DNA from: Antitrichia curtipendula
Taxonomy: Eukaryota > Streptophyta > Bryopsida > Hypnales > Leucodontaceae
DNA length: 64,000 nucleotides
Reading direction: 5' to 3'
Assembly: GCA_951230915.1 (NCBI GenBank)
Contig: OX579637.1
Coordinates: forward strand, 15,066,001 to 15,130,000
Positions 12,858 to 26,478 of the stretch are shown here, in pieces. The translations under genes were made by a program, and so were the position numbers. The notes under the pieces were generated by a model. The model was not told the origin of the DNA. It searched no databases and was given only the letters and a program-made list of their open reading frames with translations. The stretch's first letter is position 1, and every line of letters begins with the position of its first letter.

Positions 12858-15800
12858 CCCAATCGCACGTCAATTCAAAAGAATATAGAATAAGTCCAAT
12901 CTGTACATTAATGGTGTCAAACATCAAATGTCATAGAATTTCATTTTGAAAGAGACTTCACACAAATCGTACAAGTTGCAAATAGTTACCCTCAAGTACT
13001 TAAATGCCCACAAATACTAATTTGATATGTAATTGCAATCCATTCGCACGTCCATTCAAAAGAATATAGAATAAGTCCAATCTGTACTTTAATGGTGTCA
13101 AACATCAAATGTCAGAGAATTTCAGTTTGAAACAGACTTCACACAAATCGTACAAGTTGCAAATAGTTACCCTCAAGTACTTAAATGCCCACAAATACTA
13201 ATTTGATATGTAATTGCAATCCAATCGCACGTCCATTCAAAAGAATATAGAATAAGTCCAACCTGTACATTAATGGTGTCAAACATCAAATGTCATAGAA
13301 CTTCATTTTGAAAGAGACTTCACACAAATCGTACAAGTTGCAAATAGTTACCCTCAAGTACTTAAATGCCCACAAATACTAATTTGATATGTAATTGCAA
13401 TCCAATCGCACGTCAATTCAAAAGAATATAGAATAAGTCCAATCTGTACATTAATGGTGTCAAACATCAAATGTCATAGAATTTCATTTTGAAGGAGACT
13501 TCACACAAATCGTACAAGTTGCAAATAGTTACCCTCAAGTACTTAAATGCGCACAAATATTAATTTGATATGTAATTGCAATCCAATCGCACGTCAATTC
13601 CAAAAAATAGAGAATATGGTCCAATCTGTACTTTAATGGTGTCAAACATCAAATGTCATAGAATTTCATTTTGAAAGAGACTTCATACAAATCGTACAAG
13701 TTGCAAATAGTTACCCTCAAGTACTTAAATGCGCACAAATATTAATTTGATATGTAATTGCAATCCAATCGCACGTCCATTCAAAAGAATATAGAATAAG
13801 GTCCAACCTGTACTTTAATGGTGTAAAACATCAAATGTCATAGAATTTCATTTTGAAAGAGACTTCATACAAATCGTACAAGTTGCAAATACTTACCCTC
13901 AAGTACCTAAATGCCCACAAATATTAATTTTATATGTAATTGCAAGCCAATCGCACGACCATTCAAAAAAATATAGAATAAGTCCAACCTGTACATTAAT
14001 GGTGTCAAACATCAAATGTCATAGAACTTCATTTTGAAAGAGACTTCACACAAATCGTACAAGTTGCAAATAATTACCCTCAAGTACTTAAATGCCCACA
14101 AATACTAATTTGATATGTAATTGCAATCCAATCGCACGTCCATTCAAAAGAATATAGAATAAGTCCAATCTGTACTTTAATGGTGTCAAACATCAAATGT
14201 CAGAGAATTTCAGTTTGAAAGAGACTTCACACAAATCGTACAAGTTGCAAATAGTTACCCTCAAGTACTTAAATGCCCACAAATACTAATTTGATATGTA
14301 ATTGCAATCCAATCGCACGTCCATTCAAAAGAATATAGAATAAGTCCAACCTGTACATTAATGGTGTCAAACATCAAATGTCATAGAACTTCATTTTGAA
14401 AGAGACTTCACACAAATCGTACAAGTTGCAAATAGTTACCCTCAAGTACTTAAATGCCCACAAATACTAATTTGATATGTAATTGCAATCCAATCGCACG
14501 TCAATTCAAAAGAATATAGAATAAGTCCAATCTGTACATTAATGGTGTCAAACATCAAATGTCATAGAATTTCATTTTGAAGGAGACTTCACACAAATCG
14601 TACAAGTTGCAAATAGTTACCCTCAAGTACTTAAATGCGCACAAATATTAATTTGATATGTAATTGCAATCCAATCGCACGTCAATTCCAAAAAATAGAG
14701 AATATGGTCCAATCTGTACTTTAATGGTGTCAAACATCAAATGTCATAGAATTTCATTTTGAAAGAGACTTCATACAAATCGTACAAGTTGCAAATAGGT
14801 ACCTTCAAGTACCTAAATGCCCACAAATAATAATTTGATATGTAATGCAATCCAATCGCACGTCCATTCAAAAGAATATAGAATAAGTCCAACCTGTACT
14901 TTAATGGTGTCAAACATCAAATGTCATAGAATTTCAGTTTGAAAGAGACTTCACACAAATCGTACAAGTTGCAAATAGTTACCCTCAAGTACTTAAATGC
15001 GCACAAATATTAATTTGATATGTAATTGCAATCCAATCGCACGTCCATTCAAAAGAATATAGAATAAGGTCCAACCTGTACTTTAATGGTGTAAAACATC
15101 AAATGTCATAGAATTTCATTTTGAAAGAGACTTCATACAAATCGTACAAGTTGCAAATACTTACCCTCAAGTACCTAAATGCCCACAAATATTAATTTTA
15201 TATGTAATTGCAAGCCAATCGCACGACCATTCAAAAAAATATAGAATAAGTCCAACCTGTACATTAATGGTGTCAAACATCAAATGTCATAGAACTTCAT
15301 TTTGAAAGAGACTTCACACAAATCGTACAAGTTGCAAATAATTACCCTCAAGTACTTAAATGCCCACAAATACTAATTTGATATGTAATTGCAATCCAAT
15401 CGCACGTCCATTCAAAAGAATATAGAATAAGTCCAATCTGTACTTTAATGGTGTCAAACATCAAATGTCAGAGAATTTCAGTTTGAAACAGACTTCACAC
15501 AAATCGTACAAGTTGCAAATAGTTACCCTCAAGTACTTAAATGCCCACAAATACTAATTTGATATGTAATTGCAATCCAATCGCACGTCCATTCAAAAGA
15601 ATATAGAATAAGTCCAACCTGTACATTAATGGTGTCAAACATCAAATGTCATAGAACTTCATTTTGAAAGAGACTTCACACAAATCGTACAAGTTGCAAA
15701 TAGTTACCCTCAAGTACTTAAATGCCCACAAATACTAATTTGATATGTAATTGCAATCCAATCGCACGTCAATTCAAAAGAATATAGAATAAGTCCAATC

Positions 15801-18331
15801 TGTACATTAATGGTGTCAAACATCAAATGTCATAGAATTTCATTTTGAAGGAAACTTCACACAAATCGTACAAGTTGCAAATAGTTACCCTCAAGTACTT
15901 AAATGCGCACAAATATTAATTTGATATGTAATTGCAATCCAATCGCACGTCCATTCAAAAGAATACAGAATAAGGTCCAACCTGTACTTTAATGGTGTAA
16001 AACATCAAATGTCATAGAATTTCATTTTGAAAGAGACTTCATACAAATCGTACAAGTTGCAAATATTTACCCTCAAGTACCTAAATGCCCACAAATATTA
16101 ATTTTATATGTAATTGCAAGCCAATCGCACGACCATTCAAAAAAATATAGAATAAGTCCAACCTGTACATTAATGGTGTCAAACATCAAATGTCATAGAA
16201 CTTCATTTTGAAAGAGACTTCACACAAATCGTACAAGTTGCAAATAGTTACCCTCAAGTACTTAAATGCCCACAAATACTAATTTGATATGTAATTGCAA
16301 TCCAATCGCACGTCAATTCAAAAGAATATAGAATAAGTCCAATCTGTACATTAATGGTGTCAAACATCAAATGTCATAGAATTTCATTTTGAAGGAAACT
16401 TCACACAAATCGTACAAGTTGCAAATAGTTACCCTCAAGTACTTAAATGCGCACAAATATTAATTTGATATGTAATTGCAATCCAATCGCACGTCAATTC
16501 CGAAAAATAGAGAATATGGTCCAATCTGTACTTTAATGGTGTCAAACATCAAATGTCATAGAATTTCATTTTGAAAGAGACTTCATACAAATCGTACAAG
16601 TTGCAAATAGTTACCTTCAAATACCTAAATGCCCACAAATATTAATTTGATATGTAATTGCAATCCAATCGCACGTCCATTCAAAAGAATATAGAATAAG
16701 GTCCAACCTGTACTTTAATGGTGTCAAACATCAAATGTCATAGAATTTCAGTTTGAAGAGACTTCACACAAATCGTACAAGTTGCAAATAGTTACCCACA
16801 AGTATTTAAATGCGCACAAATATTAATTTGATATGTAATTGCAATCCAATCGCACGTCAATTCAAAAGAATATAGAATAAGTCCAACCTGTACATTAATG
16901 GTGTCAAACATCAAATGTCATAGAATTTCATTTTGAAAGAGACTTCACACAAATCGTACAAGTTGCAAATAGTTACCCTCAAGTAGTTAAATGCCCACAA
17001 ATACTAATTTGATATGTAATTGCAATCCATTCGCACGTCCATTCAAAAGAATAGGGAATAAGGTCCAATCTGTACATTAATGGTGTCAAACATCAAATGT
17101 CATAGAATTTCATTTTGAAGGAAACTTCACACAAATCGTACAAGTTGCAAATAGTTACCCTCAAGTACTTAAATGCCCACAAATACTAATTTGATATGTA
17201 ATTGCAATCCAATCGCACGTCAATTCCAAAAAATAGAGATTATGGTCCAATCTGTACTTTAATGGTGTCAAACATCAAATGTCATAGAATTTCATTTTGA
17301 AAGAGACATCATACAAATCGTACAAGTTGCAAATAGTTACCTTCAAGTACCTAAATGCCCACAAATATTAATTTGATATGTAATTGCAATCCAATCGCAC
17401 GTCCATTCAAAAGAATATAGAATAAGTCCAACCTGTACTTTAATGGTGTCAAACATCAAATGTCAGAGAATTTCAGTTTGAAACAGACTTCACACAAATC
17501 GTACAAGTTGCAAATAGTTACCCTCAAGTACCTAAATGCCCACAAATATTAATTTGATATGTAATTGCAATCCAATCGCACGTCAATTCAAAAGAATATA
17601 GAATAAGTCCAATGTGTACATTAATGGTGTCAAACATCAAATGTCATAGAACTTCATTTTGAAAGAGACTTCACACAAATCGTACAAGTTGCAAATAGTT
17701 ACCCTCAAGTACTTAAATGCCCACAAATACTAATTTGATATGTAATTGCAATCCAATCGCACGTCAATTCAAAAGAATATAGAATAAGTCCAATCTGTAC
17801 ATTAATGGTGTCAAACATCAAATGTCATAGAATTTCATTTTGAAGGAGACTTCACACAAATCGTACAAGTTGCAAATAGTTACCCTCAAGTACTTAAATG
17901 CGCACAAATATTAATTTGATATGTAATTGCAATCCAATCGCACGTCAATTCCAAAAAATAGAGAATATGGTCCAATCTGTACTTTAATGGTGTCGAACAT
18001 CAAATGTCATAGAATTTATTTTCAAAGAGACTTCATACAAATCGTACAAGTTGCAAATAGTTACCTTCAAGTACCTAAATGCCCACAAATATTAATTTGA
18101 TATGTAATGCAATCCAATCGCACGTCCATTCAAAAGAATATAGAATAAGTCCAACCTGTACTTTAATGGTGTCAAACATCAAATGTCATAGAATTTCAGT
18201 TTGAAAGAGACTTCACACAAATCGTACAAGTTGCAAATAGTTACCCTCAAGTACTTAAATGCCCACAAATACTAATTTGATATGTAATTGCAATCCAATC
18301 GCACGTCCATTCAAAAGAATACAGAATAAGG
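12774..18331 (+). repeat. Mosaic colinear copy of the 2.8-10.0 kb segment
   Basis: Three pieces match earlier parts of the array in order. 12774-15950 matches 2807-5983 at an offset of 9967. 15951 to about 16853 matches from 7432 at an offset of 8519. About 16854-18331 matches 8517-9994 at an offset of 8337. Markers are CATTCGCACG at 3074 and its partner at 13041, TTTTATATG at 3961/13928 and 5229/15196, CCGAAAAATA at 7981/16500, AAGAGACATC at 8964/17301, and AATGTGTAC at 9274/17611. The offset falls by 1448 (8 x 181) and then by 182, so the later segment has lost eight monomers and then one monomer relative to the earlier one. The joins lie in register. Confidence 0.82.
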
Positions 18332-21300
18332 TCCAACCTGTACTTTAATGGTGTCAAACATCAAATGTCATAGAATTTCATTTTGAAAGAGACTTCATAC
18401 AAATCGTACAAGTTGCAAATACTTACCCTCAAGTACCTAAATGCCCACAAATATTAATTTTATATGTAATTGCAAGCCAATCGCACGACCATTCAAAAAA
18501 ATATAGAATAAGTCCAACCTGTACATTAATGGTGTCAAACATCAAATGTCATAGAACTTCATTTTGAAAGAGACTTCACACAAATCGTACAAGTTGCAAA
18601 TAGTTACCCTCAAGTACTTAAATGCCCACAAATACTAATTTGATATGTAATTGCAATCCAATCGCACGTCAATTCAAAAGAATATAGAATAAGTCCAATC
18701 TGTACATTAATGGTGTCAAACATCAAATGTCATAGAATTTCATTTTGAAGGAGACTTCACACAAATCGTACAAGTTGCAAATAGTTACCCTCAAATACTT
18801 AAATGCCCACAAATACTAATTTGATATGTAATTGCAATCCAATCGCACGTCAATTCAAAAGAATATAGAATAAGTCCAATCTGTACATTAATGGTGTCAA
18901 ACATCAAATGTCATAGAATTTCATTTTGAAGGAGACTTCACACAAATCGTACAAGTTGCAAATAGTTACCCTCAAGTACTTAAATGCGCACAAATATTAA
19001 TTTGATATGTAATTGCAATCCAATCGCACGTCAATTCCAAAAAATAGAGAATATGGTCCAATCTGTACTTTAATGGTGTCAAACATCAAATGTCATAGAA
19101 TTTATTTTCAAAGAGACTTCATACAAATCGTACAAGTTGCAAATAGTTACCTTCAAGTACCTAAATGCCCACAAATATTAATTTGATATGTAATGCAATC
19201 CAATCGCACGTCCATTCAAAAGAATATAGAATAAGTCCAACCTGTACTTTAATGGTGTCAAACATCAAATGTCATAGAATTTCAGTTTGAAAGAGACTTC
19301 ATACAAATCGTACAAGTTGCAAATAGTTACCCTCAAGTACTTAAATGCCCACAAATATTAATTTGATATGTAATTGCAATCCAATCGCACGTCCATTCAA
19401 AAGAATACAGAATAAGGTCCAACCTGTACTTTAATGGTGTAAAACATCAAATGTCATAGAATTTCATTTTGAAAGAGACTTCATACAAATCGTACAAGTT
19501 GCAAATACTTACCCTCAAGTACCTAAATGCCCACAAATATTAATTTTATATGTAATTGCAAGCCAATCGCACGACCATTCAAAAAAATATAGAATAAGTC
19601 CAACCTGTACATTAATGGTGTCAAACATCAAATGTCATAGAATTTCATTTTGAAGGAGACTTCACACAAATCGTACAAGTTGCAAATAGTTACCCTCAAG
19701 TACCTAAATGCCCACAAATATTAATTTGATATGTAATTGCAATCCAATCGCACGTCAATTCAAAAGAATATAGAATAAGTCCAATGTGTACATTAATGGT
19801 GTCAAACATCAAATGTCATAGAACTTCATTTTGAAAGAGACTTCACACAAATCGTACAAGTTGCAAATAGTTACCCTCAAGTACTTAAATGCCCACAAAT
19901 ACTAATTTGATATGTAATTGCAATCCAATCGCACGTCAATTCAAAAGAATATAGAATAAGTCCAATCTGTACATTAATGGTGTCAAACATCAAATGTCAT
20001 AGAATTTCATTTTGAAGGAGACTTCACACAAATCGTACAAGTTGCAAATAGTTACCCTCAAGTACTTAAATGCGCACAAATATTAATTTGATATGTAATT
20101 GCAATCCAATCGCACGTCAATTCCAAAAAATAGAGAATATGGTCCAATCTGTACTTTAATGGTGTCGAACATCAAATGTCATAGAATTTATTTTCAAAGA
20201 GACTTCATACAAATCGTACAAGTTGCAAATAGTTACCTTCAAGTACCTAAATGCCCACAAATATTAATTTGATATGTAATGCAATCCAATCGCACGTCCA
20301 TTCAAAAGAATATAGAATAAGTCCAACCTGTACTTTAATGGTGTCAAACATCAAATGTCATAGAATTTCAGTTTGAAAGAGACTTCACACAAATCGTACA
20401 AGTTGCAAATAGTTACCCTCAAGTACTTAAATGCCCACAAATACTAATTTGATATGTAATTGCAATCCAATCGCACGTCCATTCAAAAGAATACAGAATA
20501 AGGTCCAACCTGTACTTTAATGGTGTCAAACATCAAATGTCATAGAATTTCATTTTGAAAGAGACTTCATACAAATCGTACAAGTTGCAAATACTTACCC
20601 TCAAGTACCTAAATGCCCACAAATATTAATTTTATATGTAATTGCAAGCCAATCGCACGACCATTCAAAAAAATATAGAATAAGTCCAACCTGTACATTA
20701 ATGGTGTCAAACATCAAATGTCATAGAACTTCATTTTGAAAGAGACTTCACACAAATCGTACAAGTTGCAAATAGTTACCCTCAAGTACTTAAATGCCCA
20801 CAAATACTAATTTGATATGTAATTGCAATCCAATCGCACGTCAATTCAAAAGAATATAGAATAAGTCCAATCTGTACATTAATGGTGTCAAACATCAAAT
20901 GTCATAGAATTTCATTTTGAAGGAGACTTCACACAAATCGTACAAGTTGCAAATAGTTACCCTCAAATACTTAAATGCCCACAAATACTAATTTGATATG
21001 TAATTGCAATCCAATCGCACGTCAATTCAAAAGAATATAGAATAAGTCCAATCTGTACATTAATGGTGTCAAACATCAAATGTCATAGAATTTCATTTTG
21101 AAGGAGACTTCACACAAATCGTACAAGTTGCAAATAGTTACCCTCAAGTACTTAAATGCGCACAAATATTAATTTGATATGTAATTGCAATCCAATCGCA
21201 CGTCAATTCCAAAAAATAGAGAATATGGTCCAATCTGTACTTTAATGGTGTCAAACATCAAATGTCATAGAATTTATTTTCAAAGAGACTTCATACAAAT

Positions 21301-21812
21301 CGTACAAGTTGCAAATAGTTACCTTCAAGTACCTAAATGCCCACAAATATTAATTTGATATGTAATGCAATCCAATCGCACGTCCATTCAAAAGAATATA
21401 GAATAAGTCCAACCTGTACTTTAATGGTGTCAAACATCAAATGTCATAGAATTTCAGTTTGAAAGAGACTTCATACAAATCGTACAAGTTGCAAATAGTT
21501 ACCCTCAAGTACTTAAATGCCCACAAATATTAATTTGATATGTAATTGCAATCCAATCGCACGTCCATTCAAAAGAATACAGAATAAGGTCCAACCTGTA
21601 CTTTAATGGTGTAAAACATCAAATGTCATAGAATTTCATTTTGAAAGAGACTTCATACAAATCGTACAAGTTGCAAATACTTACCCTCAAGTACCTAAAT
21701 GCCCACAAATATTAATTTTATATGTAATTGCAAGCCAATCGCACGACCATTCAAAAAAATATAGAATAAGTCCAACCTGTACATTAATGGTGTCAAACAT
21801 CAAATGTCATAG
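17485..21812 (+). repeat. 12-monomer HOR, 2172-bp unit, two copies
   Basis: Copy one runs from about 17485 to 19656 and copy two to about 21812. Independent markers all lie 2172 bp apart: AATGTGTAC at 17611 and 19783, TGTCGAACATC at 17991 and 20163, and TTTTATATG at 18458/20630 and 19544/21716. Within each copy the TTTTATATG monomer recurs after 1086 bp (six monomers), so the unit is itself two related hexamers. At the left edge, GAAACAGACTT in one copy faces GAAGGAGACTT in the other. Confidence 0.88.
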
Positions 21813-22073
21813 AACTTCATTTTGAAAGAGACTTCACACAAATCGTACAAGTTGCAAATAGTTACCCTCAAGTACTTAAATGCCCACAAATACTAATTTG
21901 ATATGTAATTGCAATCCAATCGCACGTCAATTCAAAAGAATATAGAATAAGTCCAATCTGTACATTAATGGTGTCAAACATCAAATGTCATAGAATTTCA
22001 TTTTGAAGGAAACTTCACACAAATCGTACAAGTTGCAAATAGTTACCCTCAAGTAGTTAAATGCCCACAAATA

Positions 22074-25000
22074 CTAATTTGATATGTAATTGCAATCCAA
22101 TCGCACGTCCATTCAAAAGAATATAGAATAAGGTCCAACCTGTACTTTAATGGTGTCAAACATCAAATGTCATAGAATTTCAGTTTGAAGAGACTTCACA
22201 CAAATCGTACAAGTTGCAAATAGTTACCCACAAGTATTTAAATGCCCACAAATATTAATTTGATATGTAATTGCAATCCAATCGCACGTCAATTCCAAAA
22301 AATAGGGAATAAGGTCCGATCCGTACTTTAATGGTGTCAAACATCAAATGTCATAGAATTTCATTTTGAAAGAGACTTCACACAAATCGTACAAGTTGCA
22401 AATAGTGACCCTCAAGTACTTAAATGCCCACAAATACTAATTTGATATGTAATTGCAATCCAATCGCACGTCCATTCAAAAGAATATAGAATAAGTCCAA
22501 CCTGTACATTAATGGTGTCAAACATCAAATGTCATAGAATTTCATTTTGAAAGAGACTTCACACAAATCGTACAAGTTGCAAATAGTTACCCTCAAGTAG
22601 TTAAATGCCCACAAATACTAATTTGATATGTAATTGCAATCCATTCGCACGTCCATTCAAAAGAATAGGGAATAAGGTCCAATCTGTACATTAATGGTGT
22701 CAAACATCAAATGTCATAGAATTTCATTTTGAAGGAAACTTCACACAAATCGTACAAGTTGCAAATAGTTACCCTCAAGTACTTAAATGCCCACAAATAC
22801 TAATTTGATATGTAATTGCAATCCAATCGCACATCCATTCAAAATAATATAGAATAAGTCCAACCTGTACATTAATGGTGTCAAACATCAAATGTCATAG
22901 AATTTCATTTTGAAACAGACTTCACACAAATCGAACAAGTTGCAAATAGTTACCCTCAAGTACTTAAATGCCCACAAATACTAATTTGATGTGTAATTGC
23001 AATCCAATCGCACGTCAATTCCAAAAAATATAGAATAAGGTCCAATCTGTACTTTAATGGTGTCAAACATCAAATGTCATAGAATTTCATTTTGAAGGAA
23101 ACTTCACACAAATCGTACAAGTTGCAAATAGTTACCCTCAAGTACTTAAATGCCCACAAATATTAATTTGATATGTAACTGCAATCCAATCGCACGTCCA
23201 TTCAAAAGAATATAGAATAAGTCCAATCTGTACATTAATGGTGTCAAACATCAAATGTCATAGAATTTCATTTTGAAGGAGACTTCACACAAATCGTACA
23301 AGTTGCAAATAGTTACCCTCAAGTACTTAAATGCGCACAAATATTAATTTGATATGTAATTGCAATCCAATCGCACGTCAATTCCAAAAAATAGAGAATA
23401 TGGTCCAATCTGTACTTTAATGGTGTCAAACATCAAATGTCATAGAATTTATTTTCAAAGAGACTTCATACAAATCGTACAAGTTGCAAATAGTTACCTT
23501 CAAGTACCTAAATGCCCACAAATATTAATTTGATATGTAATGCAATCCAATCGCACGTCCATTCAAGAGAATATAGAATAAGTCCAACCTGTACTTTAAT
23601 GGTGTCAAACATCAAATGTCATAGAATTTCAGTTTGAAAGAGACTTCACACAAATCGTACAAGTTGCAAATAGTTACCCTCAAGTACTTAAATGCCCACA
23701 AATATTAATTTGATATGTAATTGCAATCCAATCGCACGTCCATTCAAAAGAATACAGAATAAGGTCCAACCTGTACTTTAATGGTGTAAAACATCAAATG
23801 TCATAGAACTTCATTTTGAAAGAGACTTCACACAAATCGTACAAGTTGCAAATAGTTACCCTCAAGTACTTAAATGCCCACAAATACTAATTTGATATGT
23901 AATTGCAATCCAATCGCACGTCAATTCAAAAGAATATAGAATAAGTCCAATCTGTACATTAATGGTGTCAAACATCAAATGTCATAGAATTTCATTTTGA
24001 AGGAAACTTCACACAAATCGTACAAGTTGCAAATAGTTACCCTCAAGTACTTAAATGCGCACAAATATTAATTTGATATGTAATTGCAATCCAATCGCAC
24101 GTCAATTCCAAAAAATAGAGAATATGGTCCAATCTGTACTTTAATGGTGTCAAACATCAAATGCCATAGAATTTCATTTTGAAAGAGACTTCATACAAAT
24201 CGTACAAGTTGCAAATAGTTACCTTCAAGTACCTAAATGCCCACAAATATTAATTTGATATGTAATTGCAATCCAATCGCACGTCCATTCAAAAGAATAT
24301 AGAATAAGGTCCAACCTGTACTTTAATGGTGTCAAACATCAAATGTCATAGAATTTCAGTTTGAAGAGACTTCACACAAATCGTACAAGTTGCAAATAGT
24401 TACCCACAAATATTTAAATGCCCACAAATATTAATTTGATATGTAATTGCAATCCAATCGCACGTCAATTCCAAAAAATAGGGAATAAGGTCCGATCCGT
24501 ACTTTAATGGTGTCAAACATCAAATGTCATAGAATTTCATTTTGAAAGAGACTTCACACAAATCGTACAAGTTGCAAATAGTGACCCTCAAGTACTTAAA
24601 TGCCCACAAATACTAATTTGATATGTAATTGCAATCCAATCGCACGTCCATTCAAAAGAATAGGGAATAAGGTCCAACCTGTACATTAATGGTGTCAAAC
24701 ATCAAATGTCATAGAATTTCATTTTGAAAGAGACTTCACACAAATCGTACAAGTTGCAAATAGTTACCCTCAAATACTTAAATGCCCACAAATACTAATT
24801 TGATATGTAATTGCAATCCATTCGCACGTCCATTCAAAAGAATAGGGAATAAGGTCCAATCTGTACATTAATGGTGTCAAACATCAAATGTCATAGAATT
24901 TCATTTTGAAGGAAACTTCACACAAATCGTACAAGTTGCAAATAGTTACCCTCAAGTACTTAAATGCCCACAAATACTAATTTGATATGTAATTGCAATC

Positions 25001-25402
25001 CAATCGCACATCCATTCAAAATAATATAGAATAAGTCCAACCTGTACATTAATGGTGTCAAACATCAAATGTCATAGAATTTCATTTTGAAACAGACTTC
25101 ACACAAATCGAACAAGTTGCAAATAGTTACCCTCAAGTACTTAAATGCCCACAAATACTAATTTGATGTGTAATTGCAATCCAATCGCACGTCAATTCCA
25201 AAAAATATAGAATAAGGTCCAATCTGTACTTTAATGGTGTCAAACATCAAATGTCATAGAATTTCATTTTGAAGGAAACTTCACACAAATCGTACAAGTT
25301 GCAAATAGTTACCCTCAAGTACTTAAATGCCCACAAATATTAATTTGATATGTAATTGCAATCCAATCGCACGTCCATTCAAAAGAATATAGAATAAGTC
25401 CA
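22074..25402 (+). repeat. 1.15-kb segment repeated 2177 bp apart
   Basis: 22074-23225 matches 24251-25402. Shared rare variants are the TCCGATCCG monomer (22315 and 24491), AAAATAATAT (22841 and 25018), TCGAACAAG (22931 and 25108) and GATGTGTAATTGC (near 22989 and 25166). The offset grows from 2176 to 2177 where ATAAGTCC becomes ATAAGGTCC. The stretch between the two copies (about 23226-24250) is satellite of other types. It includes the chimeric monomer near 23787-23808 described in the findings. Confidence 0.82.
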
Positions 25403-26478
25403 ACCTGTTCATTAATAGTGTCAAACATCAAATGTCATAGAATTTCATTTTGAAAGAGACTTCACACAAATCGTACAAGCTGCAAATAGTTACCCTCAAG
25501 TACTTAAATGCGCACAAATATTAATTTGATATGTAATTGCAATCCAATCGCACGTCAATTCAAAAAAATATAGAATAAGTCCAATCTGTACATTAATGGT
25601 GTCAAACATCAAATGTTATAGAATTTCATTTTGAAGGAAACTTCACACAAATCGTACAAGTTGCAAATAGTTACCCTCAAGTACTTAAATGCCCACAAAT
25701 ACTAATTTGATATGTAATTGCAATACAATCGCACGTCAATTCCAAACAATAGAGAATATGGTCCAATCCGTACTTTAATGGTGTCAAACATCAAATGTCA
25801 TACAATTTCATTTTGAAAGAGACATCATACAAATCGTACAAGTTGCAAATAGTTACCTTCAAGTACCTAAATGCCCACAAATATTAATTTGATATGTAAT
25901 TGCAATCCAATCGCACGTCCATTCAAAAGAATATAGAATAAGTCCAACCTGTTCATTAATAGTGTCAAACATCAAATGTCATAGAATTTCATTTTGAAAG
26001 AGACTTCACACAAATCGTACAAGCTGCAAATAGTTACCCTCAAGTACTTAAATGCCCACAAATACTAATTTGATATGTAATTGCAATCCAATCGCACGTC
26101 AATTCAAAAAAATAGGGAATAAGGTCCAATCTGTACATTAATGGTGTCAAACATCAAATGTTATAGAATTTCATTTTGAAGGAAACTTCACACAAATCGT
26201 ACAAGTTGCAAATAGTTACCCTCAAGTACTTAAATGCCCACAAATACTAATTTGATATGTAATTGCAATACAATCGCACGTCAATTCCAAAAAATAGAGA
26301 ATATGGTCCAATCCGTACTTTAATGGTGTCAAACATCAAATGTCATACAATTTCATTTTGAAAGAGACATCATACAAATCGTACAAGTTGCAAATAGTTA
26401 CCTTCAAGTACCTAAATGCCCACAAATATTAATTTGATATGTAATTGCAATCCAATCGCACGTCCATTCAAAAGAATA
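25325..26478 (+). repeat. Trimer HOR, 544-bp unit, two copies
   Basis: The unusual CCTGTTCATTAATAGTG monomer occurs near 25401 and 25945. It is followed in both copies by a TGTTATAG monomer and a CAATACAATC monomer (25721 and 26266), the last also carrying CATACAATTTC and AGACATCATAC. Intervals of 544-545 bp equal three monomers plus one or two extra bases. The copies differ at GCGCAC against GCCCAC, and at AATATAGAATAAG against AATAGGGAATAAGG, so they are less alike than the large HOR copies further right. Confidence 0.8.
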
